Shown piece by piece: positions 13,293-13,563 of a stretch of DNA of 13,563 bases. The stretch is from the NCBI GenBank assembly GCA_026770585.1, contig MU647242.1, positions 71,568 through 85,130 on the forward strand, written 5' to 3'. The DNA comes from Baffinella frigidus (lineage: Eukaryota > Cryptophyceae > Cryptomonadales > Baffinellaceae). A model generated the notes under the pieces. It had not been told where the DNA came from, did no database searches, and saw only the letters and a list, made by a program, of their open reading frames with translations. Within the stretch, counting starts at the first letter, position 1. Each line of letters opens with the position of its first letter. Position numbers and translations under genes: made by a program.

Positions 13293-13335
13293 GATCCTTT
13301 CTACGGAAGGGCGTGCCGTTGGGCTACGTTGGGAG
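13293..13335 (-). repeat. Repeat K, copy 3 (core only)
   Basis: On the minus strand it reads CTCCCAACGTAGCCCAACGG then CACGCCCTTCCGTAGAAAGG and ATCT. It matches the core of the 6003 and 9094 copies but not their flanks, so the roughly 43-bp core is the conserved unit. Confidence 0.65.
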
Positions 13336-13440
13336 CATTTACATGTAAAACCTACAGGACCTACATACAGGACGCGTACGAGCCATTCAAAATGGAAAAT
13401 GGTCAATACTGGACGGATTTCCCTGATTGACGGATTTCCC

Positions 13441-13510
13441 TGATCTCTATCCTCTCTCTCTCTCTATCCTCTTTCTCTATCCTCTCTCAAGGACCTCTCT
13501 CTCTCTCTCT

Positions 13511-13562
<52 letters not shown>

Positions 13563-13563
13563 C
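13441..13563. repeat. (CT)n microsatellite
   Basis: Interrupted CT dinucleotide repeat with periodic TATCCTCT units, becoming pure CT towards the window end. It continues to the last base, so its full length is unknown. Confidence 0.95.

Overview
The window looks like nuclear DNA of a eukaryote, probably a GC-rich unicellular alga or other protist. The evidence is a pair of genes whose reading frame is only restored by a GT-AG intron, a degenerate TTTAGGG-type (plant/alga/alveolate-type telomeric) repeat tract, and a very dense population of short terminal-inverted-repeat elements. I see no bacterial operon, no ribosome-binding-site pattern, and no rRNA or tRNA gene. The species cannot be named from the sequence alone.

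Layout. Positions 1-2700 are almost entirely short palindromic elements: families here called A, B, C, E, F and G, plus a 0.5 kb hAT-like element H. A first gene (gene 1, 2799-4279, + strand, two exons, 426 aa) follows. Positions 4300-5690 hold tandem repeats, more A/B/D elements and a perfect 23-bp hairpin. Positions 5692-8507 form one larger unit (J, about 2.8 kb) bounded by ~175-bp inverted repeats. It carries a ~480-bp telomere-like tract and, on the minus strand, a 228-codon ORF with retroelement Gag-like composition. Positions 8510-10600 are a mosaic of A, B, C and D elements nested in one another. A second gene (gene 2, 10599-12118, - strand, two exons, 441 aa) is a paralogue of gene 1 in inverted, convergent orientation. 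From 12119 to the end there are direct repeats, GTAC/TACGAG-rich palindromes, decayed A elements and a terminal (CT)n microsatellite.

How it fits together. Genes 1 and 2 share upstream flank, start context, intron position, intron sequence and part of the downstream flank, so they are arms of an ancient inverted duplication. Their 5' halves, introns included, are nearly identical while their 3' halves have diverged strongly. I do not recognise the protein family. Families A and B both sit at TA dinucleotides. Two A elements are inserted into B elements whose intact versions are also present, so this window contains its own filled and empty target sites. One B element has inserted at the stop codon of gene 2 and now supplies the stop. 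All similarity statements are from reading by eye; no alignment or database search was run.
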